A DNA stretch of 64,000 nt, from assembly GCF_029504575.1 (NCBI RefSeq), contig NZ_JAQFII010000001.1, positions 4,409,001 to 4,473,000 of the forward strand. Reading direction: 5' to 3'. Origin of the DNA: Streptomyces sp. SPB162 (lineage in GTDB: Bacteria > Actinomycetota > Actinomycetes > Streptomycetales > Streptomycetaceae). Shown here piece after piece: positions 35,727 to 44,584 of this stretch. The notes beneath the pieces were generated by a model. It did no database searches and had not been told where the DNA came from. It worked only from the letters and a program-made list of their open reading frames with translations. Every line of letters starts with the position of its first letter. Within the stretch, counting starts at the first letter, position 1. Position numbers and translations under genes: made by a program.

Positions 35727-36626
35727 GTGGCTGAACGAGCGGACCATAAGGCGTACGCGGACCGACAGGCGTTCGGTGTCCCCGCGCCCGGAGGAGCCCC
35801 GGCGCCCGGACACGTGGTGCGCGTGCCGGACGCGAAGGTCGCGCTGTCCACGGCCTCCGTATATCCGGAGTCGACGGCGACGGCGTTCGAGATCGCGGCG
35901 CGGCTGGGTTACGACGGCGTCGAGGTCATGGTGTGGACCGACCCGGTCAGCCAGGACACAGAGGCGCTGCGCCGGCTCTCGGACTACCACCGGGTCCCGA
36001 TCCTCGCGGTGCACGCGCCGTGTCTGCTGATCACCCAGCGGGTGTGGTCCACAGACCCGTGGATCAAGCTCCAGCGGGCGCGCGCGGCGGCCGAGACGCT
36101 GGGCGCGTCGACCGTCGTCGTCCATCCACCGTTCCGGTGGCAGCGCAACTACGCGCGCGATTTCGTGCGGGGCATCTGGCGGATGGCGGACGAGACCGAC
36201 GTCCGCTTCGCCGTCGAGAACATGTACCCGTGGCGGTACCGCGACCGCGAGATGCTCGCGTACGCACCGGACTGGGACGTCACCAAGGACGACTACCGGC
36301 ACTTCACGGTGGACCTGTCGCACGCCTCCACGTCCCGCAGCGCGGCTCTGGACATGGTCGACCGGATGGGCGACCGGCTCGCGCACGTCCACCTCGCCGA
36401 CGGCAACGGATCGGCCAAGGACGAGCACCTGGTGCCCGGCCGGGGCGGGCAGCCCTGTGCCGAGCTGCTGGAACGGCTCGCGCTGAGCGGATTCACCGGC
36501 CATGTGGTCGTCGAGGTCAACACACGGCGGGCGATGTCCGCCGCCGAACGTGAGGCCGACCTCGCCGAGGCGCTGGCCTTCACCCGGCTCCACCTGGCCA
36601 CGGCGGCCCGGGTCCCCGGCGCGTGA
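35727..36626 (+). CDS. Sugar phosphate isomerase/epimerase-like TIM-barrel protein
   Basis: A 299-aa protein of the xylose-isomerase-like/AP-endonuclease-2 TIM barrel. It shows KVALSTASVYPESTATAFEI, RLGYDGVEVMVWTDPVSQD, VHAPCLL, STVVVHPPFRW, FAVENMYPW, VDLSHAS, LAHVHLADG and VVVEVNT, the usual metal-site strands. The N-terminal ~35 residues are a low-complexity lead. GTG 35727 starts it. Its stop overlaps the next TetR start (GTGA), so the two are co-translated. The substrate is unknown. Confidence 0.88.
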   Translation: MAERADHKAYADRQAFGVPAPGGAPAPGHVVRVPDAKVALSTASVYPESTATAFEIAARLGYDGVEVMVWTDPVSQDTEALRRLSDYHRVPILAVHAPCLLITQRVWSTDPWIKLQRARAAAETLGASTVVVHPPFRWQRNYARDFVRGIWRMADETDVRFAVENMYPWRYRDREMLAYAPDWDVTKDDYRHFTVDLSHASTSRSAALDMVDRMGDRLAHVHLADGNGSAKDEHLVPGRGGQPCAELLERLALSGFTGHVVVEVNTRRAMSAAEREADLAEALAFTRLHLATAARVPGA

Positions 36627-37330
36627 CGGGCGGGGCGCGGGGCGAGCCGCGGGAAGGGCCGGAACCATCGGGATCGCCGCGGAAGCCGGATGCGGGAGCC
36701 CGGAAGTCCGTACCGAAGGCCGAACCGGCGAACGAGCCGCGCCGCCGCGGACGCCCCAGCGGGACGCGGGCCGGGGCGACCGACTCGCGGGACCGCATCC
36801 TGTCCGCCGCCCGCGCCGAGTTCTCCGCGCACGGCTACGACAAGACGTCGGTCCGTTCGGTCGCGAAGGCGGCGGGGGTGGACCCGGCGCTGGTGCACCA
36901 CTACTTCGGCACCAAGGAGCAGGTCTTCGCGGCGGCGATCGAGCTGACCTTCGAGCCCGCGCTGCACGTCCCCGACGTGGTGGGGCCGGGCCCCGACGGG
37001 ATCGGCGAACGGCTCGCCCGCTACTTCCTCGGAGTCTGGGAGAGCCCGGCGACGCGCGGCCCGCTGCTGGCCGTGATCCGGTCCGCGCTGACGCACGAGA
37101 CGGCGGCGGCCGTGCTGCGCGGGTTCCTGCTGCGCCGGCTGCTGGAGCGGATCGCGGAGGACCTGCGGGTGCCGAATCCGAGGCTGCGGGCGGAGCTGGC
37201 CGCGTCACAGATGGTCGGCATCGCGATCCTGCGCTACGTGATCAAGGTCGAGCCGCTGGCCTCGGCCGACGTCGAGGACATCGTGGCGCTGGTCGCGCCC
37301 ACGCTGCAGCGCTACCTGACCGAGGTATGA
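36623..37330 (+). CDS. TetR-family transcriptional regulator
   Basis: A 235-aa regulator. A ~50-residue basic, Pro-rich lead (EPRRRGRPSGTRAGATD) precedes the HTH: SRDRILSAARAEFSAHGY, VRSVAKAAGVDPALVHHYFG. The C-terminal helical domain has SALTHETAAAVLRGFLL. It is co-transcribed with the TIM-barrel gene through a GTGA overlap. The stop codon lies within a 14-bp tandem repeat. Target and ligand are unknown. Confidence 0.9.
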   Translation: MTGGARGEPREGPEPSGSPRKPDAGARKSVPKAEPANEPRRRGRPSGTRAGATDSRDRILSAARAEFSAHGYDKTSVRSVAKAAGVDPALVHHYFGTKEQVFAAAIELTFEPALHVPDVVGPGPDGIGERLARYFLGVWESPATRGPLLAVIRSALTHETAAAVLRGFLLRRLLERIAEDLRVPNPRLRAELAASQMVGIAILRYVIKVEPLASADVEDIVALVAPTLQRYLTEV

Positions 37331-37377
37331 CGGTCGAGGTATGACGGTCGAAGTATGACGGCCGTGGCATGACGACC
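37322..37377. repeat. 14-bp tandem repeat over a TetR gene stop
   Basis: Four units: GAGGTATGACGGTC twice, then GAAGTATGACGGCC and GTGGCATGACGACC. The first unit carries the TGA of the TetR gene at 37328-37330. Confidence 0.9.
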
Positions 37378-37514
37378 GATCCATAGCGGCGGCGTCTGCG
37401 ACGTGACCGGGATATGAGCCATTCGTCCCGCATTCCGGACAGACTGTCCAGAGCGTGGAACCACGGCGTACTGTCGGAAGGATCCGAGGACGAACTTGAG
37501 GGAGTGGAGCTACC

Positions 37515-39357
37515 GTGCCCGATCTGAGGTCACGAACGGTCACCCACGGCAGGAACATGGCGGGGGCCCGCGCCCTGATGCGCGCCTCCGGCGTGGCCAG
37601 CGCCGACATCGGCAAGCCGATCATCGCTGTCGCCAACAGCTTCACCGAGTTCGTACCGGGCCACACCCATCTCCAGCCGGTCGGCCGGATCGTCTCCGAG
37701 GCGATCCTGGCGGCGGGCGCCGTCCCGCGTGAGTTCAACACCATCGCGGTCGACGACGGCATCGCGATGGGCCACGGCGGCATGCTCTACTCGCTGCCCC
37801 TCGCGCGACCTGATCGCCGACTCCGTCGAGTACATGGTCGAGGCGCACTGCGCGGACGCGCTGATCTGCATCTCGAACTGCGACAAGATCACGCCGGGCA
37901 TGCTGATGGCCGCGCTGCGCCTCAACATCCCGGTCGTATTCGTCTCCGGCGGCCCGATGGAGGCCGGCAAGGCCACCCTCGTCGACGGCACGGTCCGCAA
38001 GCTCGACCTGGTCAACGCGATCTCCGACGCGGTCGACGAGAACGTCTCGGACGAGGACATCCTCCGCATCGAGGAGAACGCCTGTCCGACCTGCGGCTCG
38101 TGTTCCGGCATGTTCACCGCCAACTCGATGAACTGCCTCGCCGAGGCGATCGGCCTGGCGCTGCCCGGCAACGGCTCCGTGCTGGCCACCCACACCGCCC
38201 GCAAGGCGCTGTACGAGGACGCCGGCCGGACCATCGTCGAGATCACCAAGCGCTACTACGAGCAGAACGACGAGACGGTCCTGCCGCGCAACATCGCGAC
38301 CCGCGCGGCCTTCGAGAACGCCGTGGCGCTCGACATCGCCATGGGCGGCTCGACCAACACGATCCTGCACCTGATGGCCGCCGCCCAGGAGGCCGAGGTC
38401 GACTTCTCCATGGCGGACATCGACGCGCTCTCGCGCCGGCTGCCCTGCCTGTCCAAGGTCGCGCCCAACGGCGACTACTACATGGAGGACGTGCACCGGG
38501 CGGGCGGCATCCCCGCCATCCTCGGCGAGCTCTACCGCGCCGGCCTGCTGAACGAGGACGTGCACACCGTGCACTCGCCCTCGCTCGCCGACTGGCTCAA
38601 GAGCTGGGACATCCGCGGTGGCTCCCCGTCGCCCGAGGCCGTCGAGCTCTTCCACGCCGCCCCCGGCTGCGTCCGCTCCGCGTCCGCCTTCTCGCAGTCC
38701 GAGCGCTGGGACACCCTCGACACGGACGCCGCGGGCGGCTGCATCCGCGACGCCGCGCACGCCTACTCCACCGAGGGCGGCCTGGCGATCCTGTACGGCA
38801 ACCTCGCCGTGGACGGCTGCGTCGTGAAGACCGCGGGTGTCGACGAGTCGATCTGGACCTTCGAGGGCCCCGCCGTCGTGGTGGAGTCCCAGGAGGCCGC
38901 GGTCGACGCGATCCTCACCAAGCGCGTCAAGGAGGGCGACGTCGTCGTCATCCGCTACGAGGGCCCCAAGGGTGGCCCCGGCATGCAGGAGATGCTCTAC
39001 CCGACCTCGTTCCTCAAGGGCCGCGGTCTGGGCAAGGCCTGCGCGCTCATCACCGACGGACGCTTCTCCGGGGGCACCTCGGGGCTGTCGATCGGCCACT
39101 GCTCCCCGGAAGCGGCGTCCGGCGGCACCATCGCCCTCGTCGAGGACGGCGACCTGATCCGCATCGACATCCCGAACCGGGGCGTCAACCTCATCGTCCC
39201 CGACGAGGAACTCGCGGCCCGTCGCGAGGCGCTGGGCGGCGTCTACGCCCCCAAGGACCGCGTGCGCAAGGTCTCGCCGGCGCTGCGCGCCTACGCCGCG
39301 ATGGTGACGAGCGCGGACACGGGCGCGGTCCGCGACGTCAGCAAGCTCGAAGGCTGA
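37515..39357 (+). pseudogene. ilvD: Dihydroxy-acid dehydratase (ilvD), apparent single-base insertion
   Basis: This encodes the Fe-S dehydratase of branched-chain amino acid synthesis. GTG 37515 gives PDLRSRTVTHGRNMAGARAL, and the Cys ligands lie in SNCDKITPGM and CPTCGSCSGMFTANSMNC. The tail reads DRVRKVSPALRAYAAMV. The frame breaks in a CCCC run at 37797-37800: with one C removed, LPSRDLIADSVEYMVEAHC continues normally to the TGA at 39355. The span is a multiple of three plus one (about 613 aa expected). Because both parts are perfectly conserved and the gene is usually needed for prototrophy, a homopolymer sequencing error is more likely than a true pseudogene. Confidence 0.9.
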
Positions 39358-39430
39358 GGACGTCAGGCTCCAGGGCTGAGGACGTCAGCAAGCTCGAAGG
39401 CTGAGGACGTCAGCTAGCTCAAAGGCTGAG
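39334..39430. repeat. 25-bp tandem repeat of the ilvD 3' end
   Basis: The last codons and stop of ilvD (GACGTCAGCAAGCTCGAAGG then CTGAG) are repeated in tandem: copy 1 in the gene (39334-39358), a 22-bp variant (39359-39380), a perfect copy (39381-39405) and a near-perfect copy (39406-39430). It looks like slippage or unequal crossing over at the gene end. Confidence 0.9.
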
Positions 39431-39566
39431 AACCTAACCTCCCGCTGCCCCGGCCGGTCGATCCCGACCCGCCGGGGCAGCGGTGCGTCCAGGTGTCGGA
39501 GGCCCGAATTCCCGATACGCCCCTTTCCGGTACTCGCGGGCCAGGCCGTTCGGCGATAATCGAACC

Positions 39567-40115
39567 GTGGACGACAACCCCCAGACCCAGCCGCACGACC
39601 AGCCGGAACCCGCGGCCTCCGACGGCCCCCGGCCCGAGCCCCTCCGCTTCTTCGGCACGACCTGGGTGGACCACGACGGCGGCTACGCGCTGCGCCGCGC
39701 CGGCGTCGCCGTCGGCGCGCTGGCCGCCGCCGCGGCGGGCGCGTTCGTGCTCCGCTTCGGCTTCCAGGGCCTGAGCATCGCGAAGGTGGGCACGTTCGTC
39801 GGGCTGCTCGTCGTCGTCGCCTTCGCCGTCTGCAGCGCGCTGGCCTTCCGCAAGACGTGGGAGGGCTTCACCCGGCGCCCCGAGCCCGGCGGCAGGGGAT
39901 CCGACGCGGCGGCGGGCTCCGCCCAAGGCATCCTGCTGATCGGCTTCATCGGCACCCTGCTCGCCTATGCGGTCCGCGCCCTCATCGAGGCCCCCGGCGA
40001 GAAACTGCACCGCGCCGAGTACGAGCGCGCCCGCGAACTCCACACCCGCCGCCGCACCACCCGCACGGGCAACCCGGCCGCCCGCGCCGCGGCCAAGAAG
40101 CGCAAGCGGGGCTGA
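39567..40115 (+). CDS. Small membrane protein, two or three TM segments
   Basis: A 182-aa protein. A short acidic N-terminal tail is followed by RRAGVAVGALAAAAAGAFVL, then VGTFVGLLVVVAFAVCSAL, and later AQGILLIGFIGTLLAYAV as membrane helices. The C-terminus is strongly basic (HTRRRTTRTGNPAARAAAKK). GTG 39567 is 7 bases after GATAAT, so it is probably leaderless. No family name is recognised. The position after ilvD is conserved in Streptomyces as I recall. Confidence 0.72.
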   Translation: MDDNPQTQPHDQPEPAASDGPRPEPLRFFGTTWVDHDGGYALRRAGVAVGALAAAAAGAFVLRFGFQGLSIAKVGTFVGLLVVVAFAVCSALAFRKTWEGFTRRPEPGGRGSDAAAGSAQGILLIGFIGTLLAYAVRALIEAPGEKLHRAEYERARELHTRRRTTRTGNPAARAAAKKRKRG

Positions 40116-40130
40116 CGGCCGGGTCCGTCG

Positions 40131-40189
40131 CTCGGCGACGGCTGACAGCCGATTCCCGGTCTCGGCGACGGCTGACAGCCGTCCCCGGT
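40131..40189. repeat. 30-bp tandem repeat before the methyltransferase gene
   Basis: CTCGGCGACGGCTGACAGCC plus GATTCCCGGT, then a second copy one base shorter, then a partial CTCGGCA. It sits 15 bases after the previous gene's stop and 17 before the next start. Each unit holds a CGGCTGACAGCCG dyad. Confidence 0.85.
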
Positions 40190-40206
40190 CTCGGCAGAAT
40201 GTTCGT

Positions 40207-40965
40207 ATGACGTCGTCGTCGCATGCCGCCCTGGCCCGCTCGTTCGACAGGGTCGCGGCCGAGTACGCGGCCTCCCGCCCCACGTACCCGCCGGAGCTGT
40301 TCGACGCCGTCGAGGAACTCTCCGAGCGGTCACTGACGGGTGCCACGGTGATCGACGTCGGCGCCGGTACCGGCATCGGGACCCGGCTGCTGGGGGAGCG
40401 CGGAGCGCGCGTCACCGCCGTGGAGCCCGGCGCCGGCATGGCGGCGCAGTTCGGAGCCGCGCTGCCCGCCGTCCCGCTCGTGAGGGCGGACGGGAACGCG
40501 CTGCCCTTCGCGGACGGCGCCGCGGACTTCGTGACGTACGCCCAGGCCTGGCACTGGACCGACCCGGCCCGTTCGGTCCCCGAGGCGCTGCGCGTACTGC
40601 GCCCGGACGGCGCGCTGGCGATGTGGTGGAACATGCCCGACCTGAGCCACCGCTGGATCGCCGCCCAGGAGGCGCGACTCGCCGAGCGCTGCGCCGGCTA
40701 CCGGCCGCCCGGCTTCCCGCAGACCGTCCCCGGCCTGCTCGCGCACTTCGCGGTCCGCGTCAGGACCCGTTCCATCCGGTGGTCCCGCCGCATCACGGTG
40801 GACGACCGCCTCCGCACCCTCGCCACACACTCGTTCCTCGCGGTGATGGGCGCGGCGGCGGACCCGGTCCTGCGCGCGGAGCGGGAGGAACTGCGCACGC
40901 TCTTCCCCGACGGGACGCTGGACGAGCCGTACGTCACGAACGTGACGGTGGCCCACCGGGCCTGA
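40207..40965 (+). CDS. Class I SAM-dependent methyltransferase
   Basis: A 252-aa methyltransferase of the Methyltransf_11/25 type. Motif I is VIDVGAGTGIGTRLL, an acidic turn follows (VTAVEPGAGMAAQF), then RADGNALPFADGAADFVTYA, AWHWTDP (characteristic of this subgroup), and RVLRPDGALAMWW. ATG 40207 follows the tandem repeat closely. The substrate is unknown and it has no operon partner. Confidence 0.9.
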   Translation: MTSSSHAALARSFDRVAAEYAASRPTYPPELFDAVEELSERSLTGATVIDVGAGTGIGTRLLGERGARVTAVEPGAGMAAQFGAALPAVPLVRADGNALPFADGAADFVTYAQAWHWTDPARSVPEALRVLRPDGALAMWWNMPDLSHRWIAAQEARLAERCAGYRPPGFPQTVPGLLAHFAVRVRTRSIRWSRRITVDDRLRTLATHSFLAVMGAAADPVLRAEREELRTLFPDGTLDEPYVTNVTVAHRA

Positions 40966-41238
40966 CGGCCCGGCCGGGCGGCTGGGAACGCCGCCCCCGT
41001 CGGGGCTCGCCTGATCCGACCCGGACAAGCCTCCGTCCGAGCTGGGCCGGACGCTCCCTGGCAGGAGGCGGGTAGGCCCCGCCGCCGGCAGACAAGCCCG
41101 TCCGGCCTGGACAAGCCTCCGTCCGGGGCCCGGGCCAGACGCCCCCCGTGGCGGCCACCTGAGCCACCGCGGCGGGTGGACAAGCCCGGGCACGAACTCC
41201 GCCCCCGGGCCGGCTCATCCCCCGACCCGCCCGGAGGG

Positions 41239-41700
41239 CTACCCGCGGCGCGAAGCGGCGACCACGCCGACCGTGCCCACCACGGCCGCCACGATCGCGC
41301 CGCGCCACAGGCCGTCCCACAGGCTGCCGAAGAAGCCCTCGCTGCTCAGGATCTGACGCATCACGAAGTCGGAGACGAAGAGCAGAGCGGCCGGGACCAC
41401 CGCCACCTGCCATGGGTGCGCGCGTGCCCACCGGCGGATGCGCCGGTCGGTCCTGGCGCTGCTGCCGAGCACCGCGCCGGCGCCGCCGACGAGGAAGAAG
41501 AGCATCAGGGCGACGGACAGCGCACTGACGACCATGCCGAGTCCGAAGTCACCCCCGATGGCATGGAGCGCGAGCGAGACTCCGCCGCCCAGCGCTCCTA
41601 CGGCCGCGGCGGGCCGCCAGGGCCCGAGCGTCGCCGAGGCCACGGCCAACTGCCGCTTCTCGGACCTGGTCACATCGATGTCGCGGGATGAACGCCTCAT
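41239..41700 (-). CDS. Small multi-pass membrane protein
   Basis: A 153-aa protein with four likely TM segments: RPAAAVGALGGGVSLALHAI, then GMVVSALSVALMLFFLVGG, then WQVAVVPAALLFVSDFVM, and GAIVAAVVGTVGVVAA at the end. The N-terminus is charged (MRRSSRDIDVTRSEKRQL). ATG 41700 is used; an alternative upstream start is at 41736. No family was recognised. The 273 bases downstream (40966-41238) hold no gene, only two direct copies of GGACAAGCCTCCGTCC at 41023 and 41109. Confidence 0.65.
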   Translation of the reverse strand: MRRSSRDIDVTRSEKRQLAVASATLGPWRPAAAVGALGGGVSLALHAIGGDFGLGMVVSALSVALMLFFLVGGAGAVLGSSARTDRRIRRWARAHPWQVAVVPAALLFVSDFVMRQILSSEGFFGSLWDGLWRGAIVAAVVGTVGVVAASRRG

Positions 41701-41840
41701 ACCGCCACGGTCCTGCGGCAGCCCCGTGAACGCCATAGGGGATGACCCTGAGCAGACCCCCGGCCCGACCCGGACGACCCGGACGACCCGGACCGCGCCC
41801 GCACGCCGCGAACGCTTGACGAGAGCCCTTCGGCGGAGCA

Positions 41841-41860
41841 TATTCATCACATGATGAATA
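41841..41860. promoter_or_regulatory. Perfect dyad over the ABC ATPase start codon
   Basis: TATTCATCA-CA-TGATGAATA is a perfect 9-bp inverted repeat that includes the ATG at 41851. It is the most AT-rich spot nearby, and its TATTCA may double as a -10. It looks like a repressor operator (TetR/GntR size), but no regulator gene is adjacent. Confidence 0.6.
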
Positions 41861-42651
41861 AATTTGAACCCGCGGTACGAGCCGACGGCCTCACCGTCGT
41901 CCGCGGCACCCGCACCGTCCTGAACGGCATCGGGTTCACCGTCCCGCGCGGTCAGGTCACCGGCCTGCTGGGCCCCAGCGGCTGCGGCAAATCCACCCTC
42001 ATGCGCGCGATCGTCGGCACCCAGGCGCACGTCACCGGCACCCTCGACGTCCTGGGCCTCCCCGCCGGACACCCCCGGCTCCGCTCCACCGTCGGCTACG
42101 TCACGCAGGCGCCGTCCGTCTACACCGACCTCACCGCGCGCCAGAACCTCGACTACTACGCGTCCGTCCTCGGCCTGACCCGCGCCGGCCGCCGCGATCA
42201 CGTCGATCGAGCCCTCACCGACGTCGACCTCGTCTCGCACGCCGACTCGCTCGCCGGGAACCTCTCCGGCGGTCAGTGCGGACGCGTCTCGCTCGCGGTC
42301 GCCCTGCTCGGCGAACCCGAACTCCTCGTCCTCGACGAACCCACCGTCGGCCTCGACCCCGTCCTGCGCCGCGACCTGTGGAACCTCTTCCACCGCCTCG
42401 CCGACGAACGCGGCGCCACCGTCCTGATCTCCTCGCACGTCATGGACGAGGCCGAACGCTGCCACCGCCTGCTGCTCATGCGCGAGGGCGGCATCCTCGC
42501 CGACGACACCCCCGACGGGCTGCGCGAGTCCACCGGCTCCGCCACGGTCGAGGAGGCGTTCCTGCACCTCGTGGACGCGGCCAACGCCGGACCGAACCAC
42601 CCCTCGAACGTCGTCACCCTCCCCGACACCCGCCAGGAGCAGGCCAAATGA
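41851..42651 (+). CDS. ABC transporter ATP-binding protein
   Basis: A 266-aa ATPase of a two-gene exporter, of the drug/lipid-export (ABC-2) type. Walker A is LLGPSGCGKSTLMRA, the signature NLSGGQCGRVSLAVA, Walker B LLVLDEPTVGLDP, and the H-loop SSHVMDEAERC. Its stop overlaps the permease start (ATGA), so they are coupled. The start codon lies inside a perfect dyad. The substrate is unknown. Confidence 0.93.
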   Translation: MMNKFEPAVRADGLTVVRGTRTVLNGIGFTVPRGQVTGLLGPSGCGKSTLMRAIVGTQAHVTGTLDVLGLPAGHPRLRSTVGYVTQAPSVYTDLTARQNLDYYASVLGLTRAGRRDHVDRALTDVDLVSHADSLAGNLSGGQCGRVSLAVALLGEPELLVLDEPTVGLDPVLRRDLWNLFHRLADERGATVLISSHVMDEAERCHRLLLMREGGILADDTPDGLRESTGSATVEEAFLHLVDAANAGPNHPSNVVTLPDTRQEQAK

Positions 42652-43587
42652 GCACCCAGCAGCCGCCCGCCAGCACCTTCCCCCAGACTCCGTCCGGGGG
42701 GACCCCCAAGACTCCGTCCGGGGGGAACTCCGAAACTCCGTCCGGGGGGTCCTCCAGAACTCCGTCCGGGGGGAACTCCGAAACTCCGTCCGGGGGGAAC
42801 TTCCCACCGGCTCTCCCACACCCGGCACGAAACGCGGGCTCCCAGGGCGTTCTCCCTCACGCGCACGTTCGCCACCGCCCGCCGGGTCCTGCGCCAGCTC
42901 GGCCACGACCCCCGCACCATCGCCCTGATGCTGGTCGTCCCCTGTGTGCTGCTCGCGGTGCTGAGCTGGGTCTACGACGGCAAGCAGCACACGTTCGACC
43001 AGGTCGGAGCGTCACTCCTCGGCATCTTCCCGCTCATCCTGATGTTCCTGGTCACCTCGATCGCCACCCTGCGCGAACGCACCTCCGGCACGCTGGAGCG
43101 ACTGCTGTCGATGCCGCTGGGCAAGGCCGACCTGCTCGGCGGCTACGCCCTCGCCTTCGGCGGCGTCGCCGTCGTCCAGGCCTGCCTCGCCACCGGCCTC
43201 GCCGTCTGGGGGCTGGGTCTCGACGTCGTCGGGTCGCCCTGGCTGCTCCTCGTCATCGCCCTCGCCGACGCCTTCCTGGGCATCGCCCTCGGCCTCTTCG
43301 TCAGCGCCTTCGCGGCCAGCGAGTTCCAGGCCGTCCAGTTCATGCCGGCCGTGCTTCTCCCGCAGCTGCTGATGTGCGGACTCCTCGTCCCGCGCGACAC
43401 CATGCAGCCGGTGCTCGCCGCCGTCTCCGACGTGCTCCCCATGTCGTACGCGGTCGACGGCATGACCCAGGTGCTCCAGCACTCCGGAGTCACCGGCGAC
43501 TTCGTCCGCGACCTGGCCGTCGTCGCTGCCTGCGCCCTGCTGGCCCTGGCCCTGGGAGCGGCGACCCTCCGCCGCCGTACCCCCTGA
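42648..43587 (+). CDS. ABC-2 type permease, apparent frameshift after N-terminal TPSGG repeats
   Basis: This is the membrane partner of the ATPase at 41851. ATG 42648 opens a frame with five TPSGG units (about residues 13-50) that ends out of register. The conserved part, FSLTRTFATARRVLRQLGHD then MLVVPCVLLAVLSWVYD, is in the next frame and runs to 43587. The span is a multiple of three plus one, so one extra base lies between about 42780 and 42846, where GGGGGG runs occur. Six TM helices of the ABC-2 fold are visible (LGIFPLILMFLVTSIATLRE, GLLVPRDTMQPVLAAVSDVL). If the shift is real, translation could only start at 42928 inside TM1. Confidence 0.8.
42687..42797. repeat. 24-bp repeats encoding TPSGG in the permease N-terminus
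   Basis: Five copies of ACTCCGTCCGGGGGG spaced at 24 bases by 9-base variable parts. In frame they give TPSGG with changing linkers. The G6 runs are prone to slippage and to sequencing error. Confidence 0.85.
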
Positions 43588-43597
43588 GACCGGTGGG

Positions 43598-43641
43598 CCC
43601 GTACCGGCAGCCCCGTAGTACCCGCAGCCCCGTACCGGCAG
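43598..43641. repeat. Short tandem repeat after the permease stop
   Basis: Three units of the form CCCGTACCGGCAGC, the middle one being CCCGTAGTACCCGCAGC. It begins 10 bases after the permease stop. Confidence 0.7.
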
Positions 43642-43720
43642 TCGGACGGCGAAGCCGTCGGCGGCCGTCCTGGTGCGAGGATGGCGGCGAAAGCCCCCGT
43701 ATCGCTTGAGGTGAGCCGCC

Positions 43721-44530
43721 ATGACCCAGAAAGTCGCCGTACTCGGCACCGGCAAGATCGGCGAGGCCCTCCTCTCCGGCATGATCCGGGCCGGCTGGTC
43801 GCCCGGCGACCTGCTCGTCACCGCCCGGCGTCCGGAGCGTGCGGAGGAGCTGCGCACCCGCTACGGCGTCGAGGCCGTGAGCAACGCGGAGGCGGCCAAG
43901 GCCGCCGACACCCTCATCCTCGCGGCGAAGCCGCAGGACATGGGTGCGCTCCTGGACGAGCTGGCGCCGCACGTCGCCGCCGACCGCCTCGTCATCAGCG
44001 CGGCCGCCGGCATCCCGACCGCGTTCTTCGAGGAGCGGCTCACGGAGGGCCTCGCGGTCGTCCGCGTCATGCCGAACACGCCGGTGCTGGTCGACGAGGG
44101 CATGTCGGTCATCTCCGCGGGCAGCCACGCCACCGAGGCGCACCTCGTCCGCACCGAGGACATCTTCAAGCCGGTCGGCAAGACGCTGCGCGTCCCCGAG
44201 AAGCAGCAGGACGCCGCGACCGCGCTGTCCGGCTCGGGGCCCGCGTACTTCTACTACCTGGTCGAGGCGATGACCGACGCCGGCATCCTCCTCGGCCTGC
44301 CCCGGGCCCAGGCGCACGACCTGATCGTCCAGTCGGCGATCGGCGCGGCCGTCATGCTGCGCGACAGCGGCGAGCACCCGGTGAAGCTGCGCGAGGCGGT
44401 GACCTCACCGGCGGGCACCACCATCAGCGCCATCCGCGAACTGGAGAACCACGGGGTGCGCGCCGCGCTGATCGCCGCCCTCGAGGCGGCCCGCGACCGC
44501 AGCCGCGAGCTGGCCTCCGGCAACGGCTGA
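43721..44530 (+). CDS. proC: Pyrroline-5-carboxylate reductase
   Basis: A 269-aa enzyme for the last step of proline synthesis, NADPH reduction of pyrroline-5-carboxylate. The N-terminal Rossmann fold has VAVLGTGKIGEALLSGM. The signature is in the C-terminal helical domain (ALSGSGPAYFYYLVEAMTDA), with VTSPAGTTISAIREL near the end. ATG 43721 follows GAGGTGAG. It is convergent with trpS, with a shared terminator between them. Confidence 0.96.
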   Translation: MTQKVAVLGTGKIGEALLSGMIRAGWSPGDLLVTARRPERAEELRTRYGVEAVSNAEAAKAADTLILAAKPQDMGALLDELAPHVAADRLVISAAAGIPTAFFEERLTEGLAVVRVMPNTPVLVDEGMSVISAGSHATEAHLVRTEDIFKPVGKTLRVPEKQQDAATALSGSGPAYFYYLVEAMTDAGILLGLPRAQAHDLIVQSAIGAAVMLRDSGEHPVKLREAVTSPAGTTISAIRELENHGVRAALIAALEAARDRSRELASGNG

Positions 44531-44569
44531 GGTGCGGAGGGGCGGGCTCACAGTCCGCCCCTCCGCACC
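44531..44569. terminator. Bidirectional terminator between proC and trpS
   Basis: GGTGCGGAGGGGCGG pairs perfectly with CCGCCCCTCCGCACC across a nine-base loop. It starts directly after the proC stop and ends 15 bases before the trpS stop. Confidence 0.9.
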
Positions 44570-44584
44570 TTTGTCATCCGGCGG

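Noticed and set aside
39334..39404. Longer ilvD ending at 39404
   Set aside because: That frame is the shifted one after the C4 run; it ends in DVSKLEG only because the 25-bp repeat copies the true end.
42687..42797. CRISPR-like regular repeats
   Set aside because: Repeats of 15 bp with 9-bp gaps inside a coding sequence, no cas genes; a coding minisatellite. The same applies to the array at 122-200.
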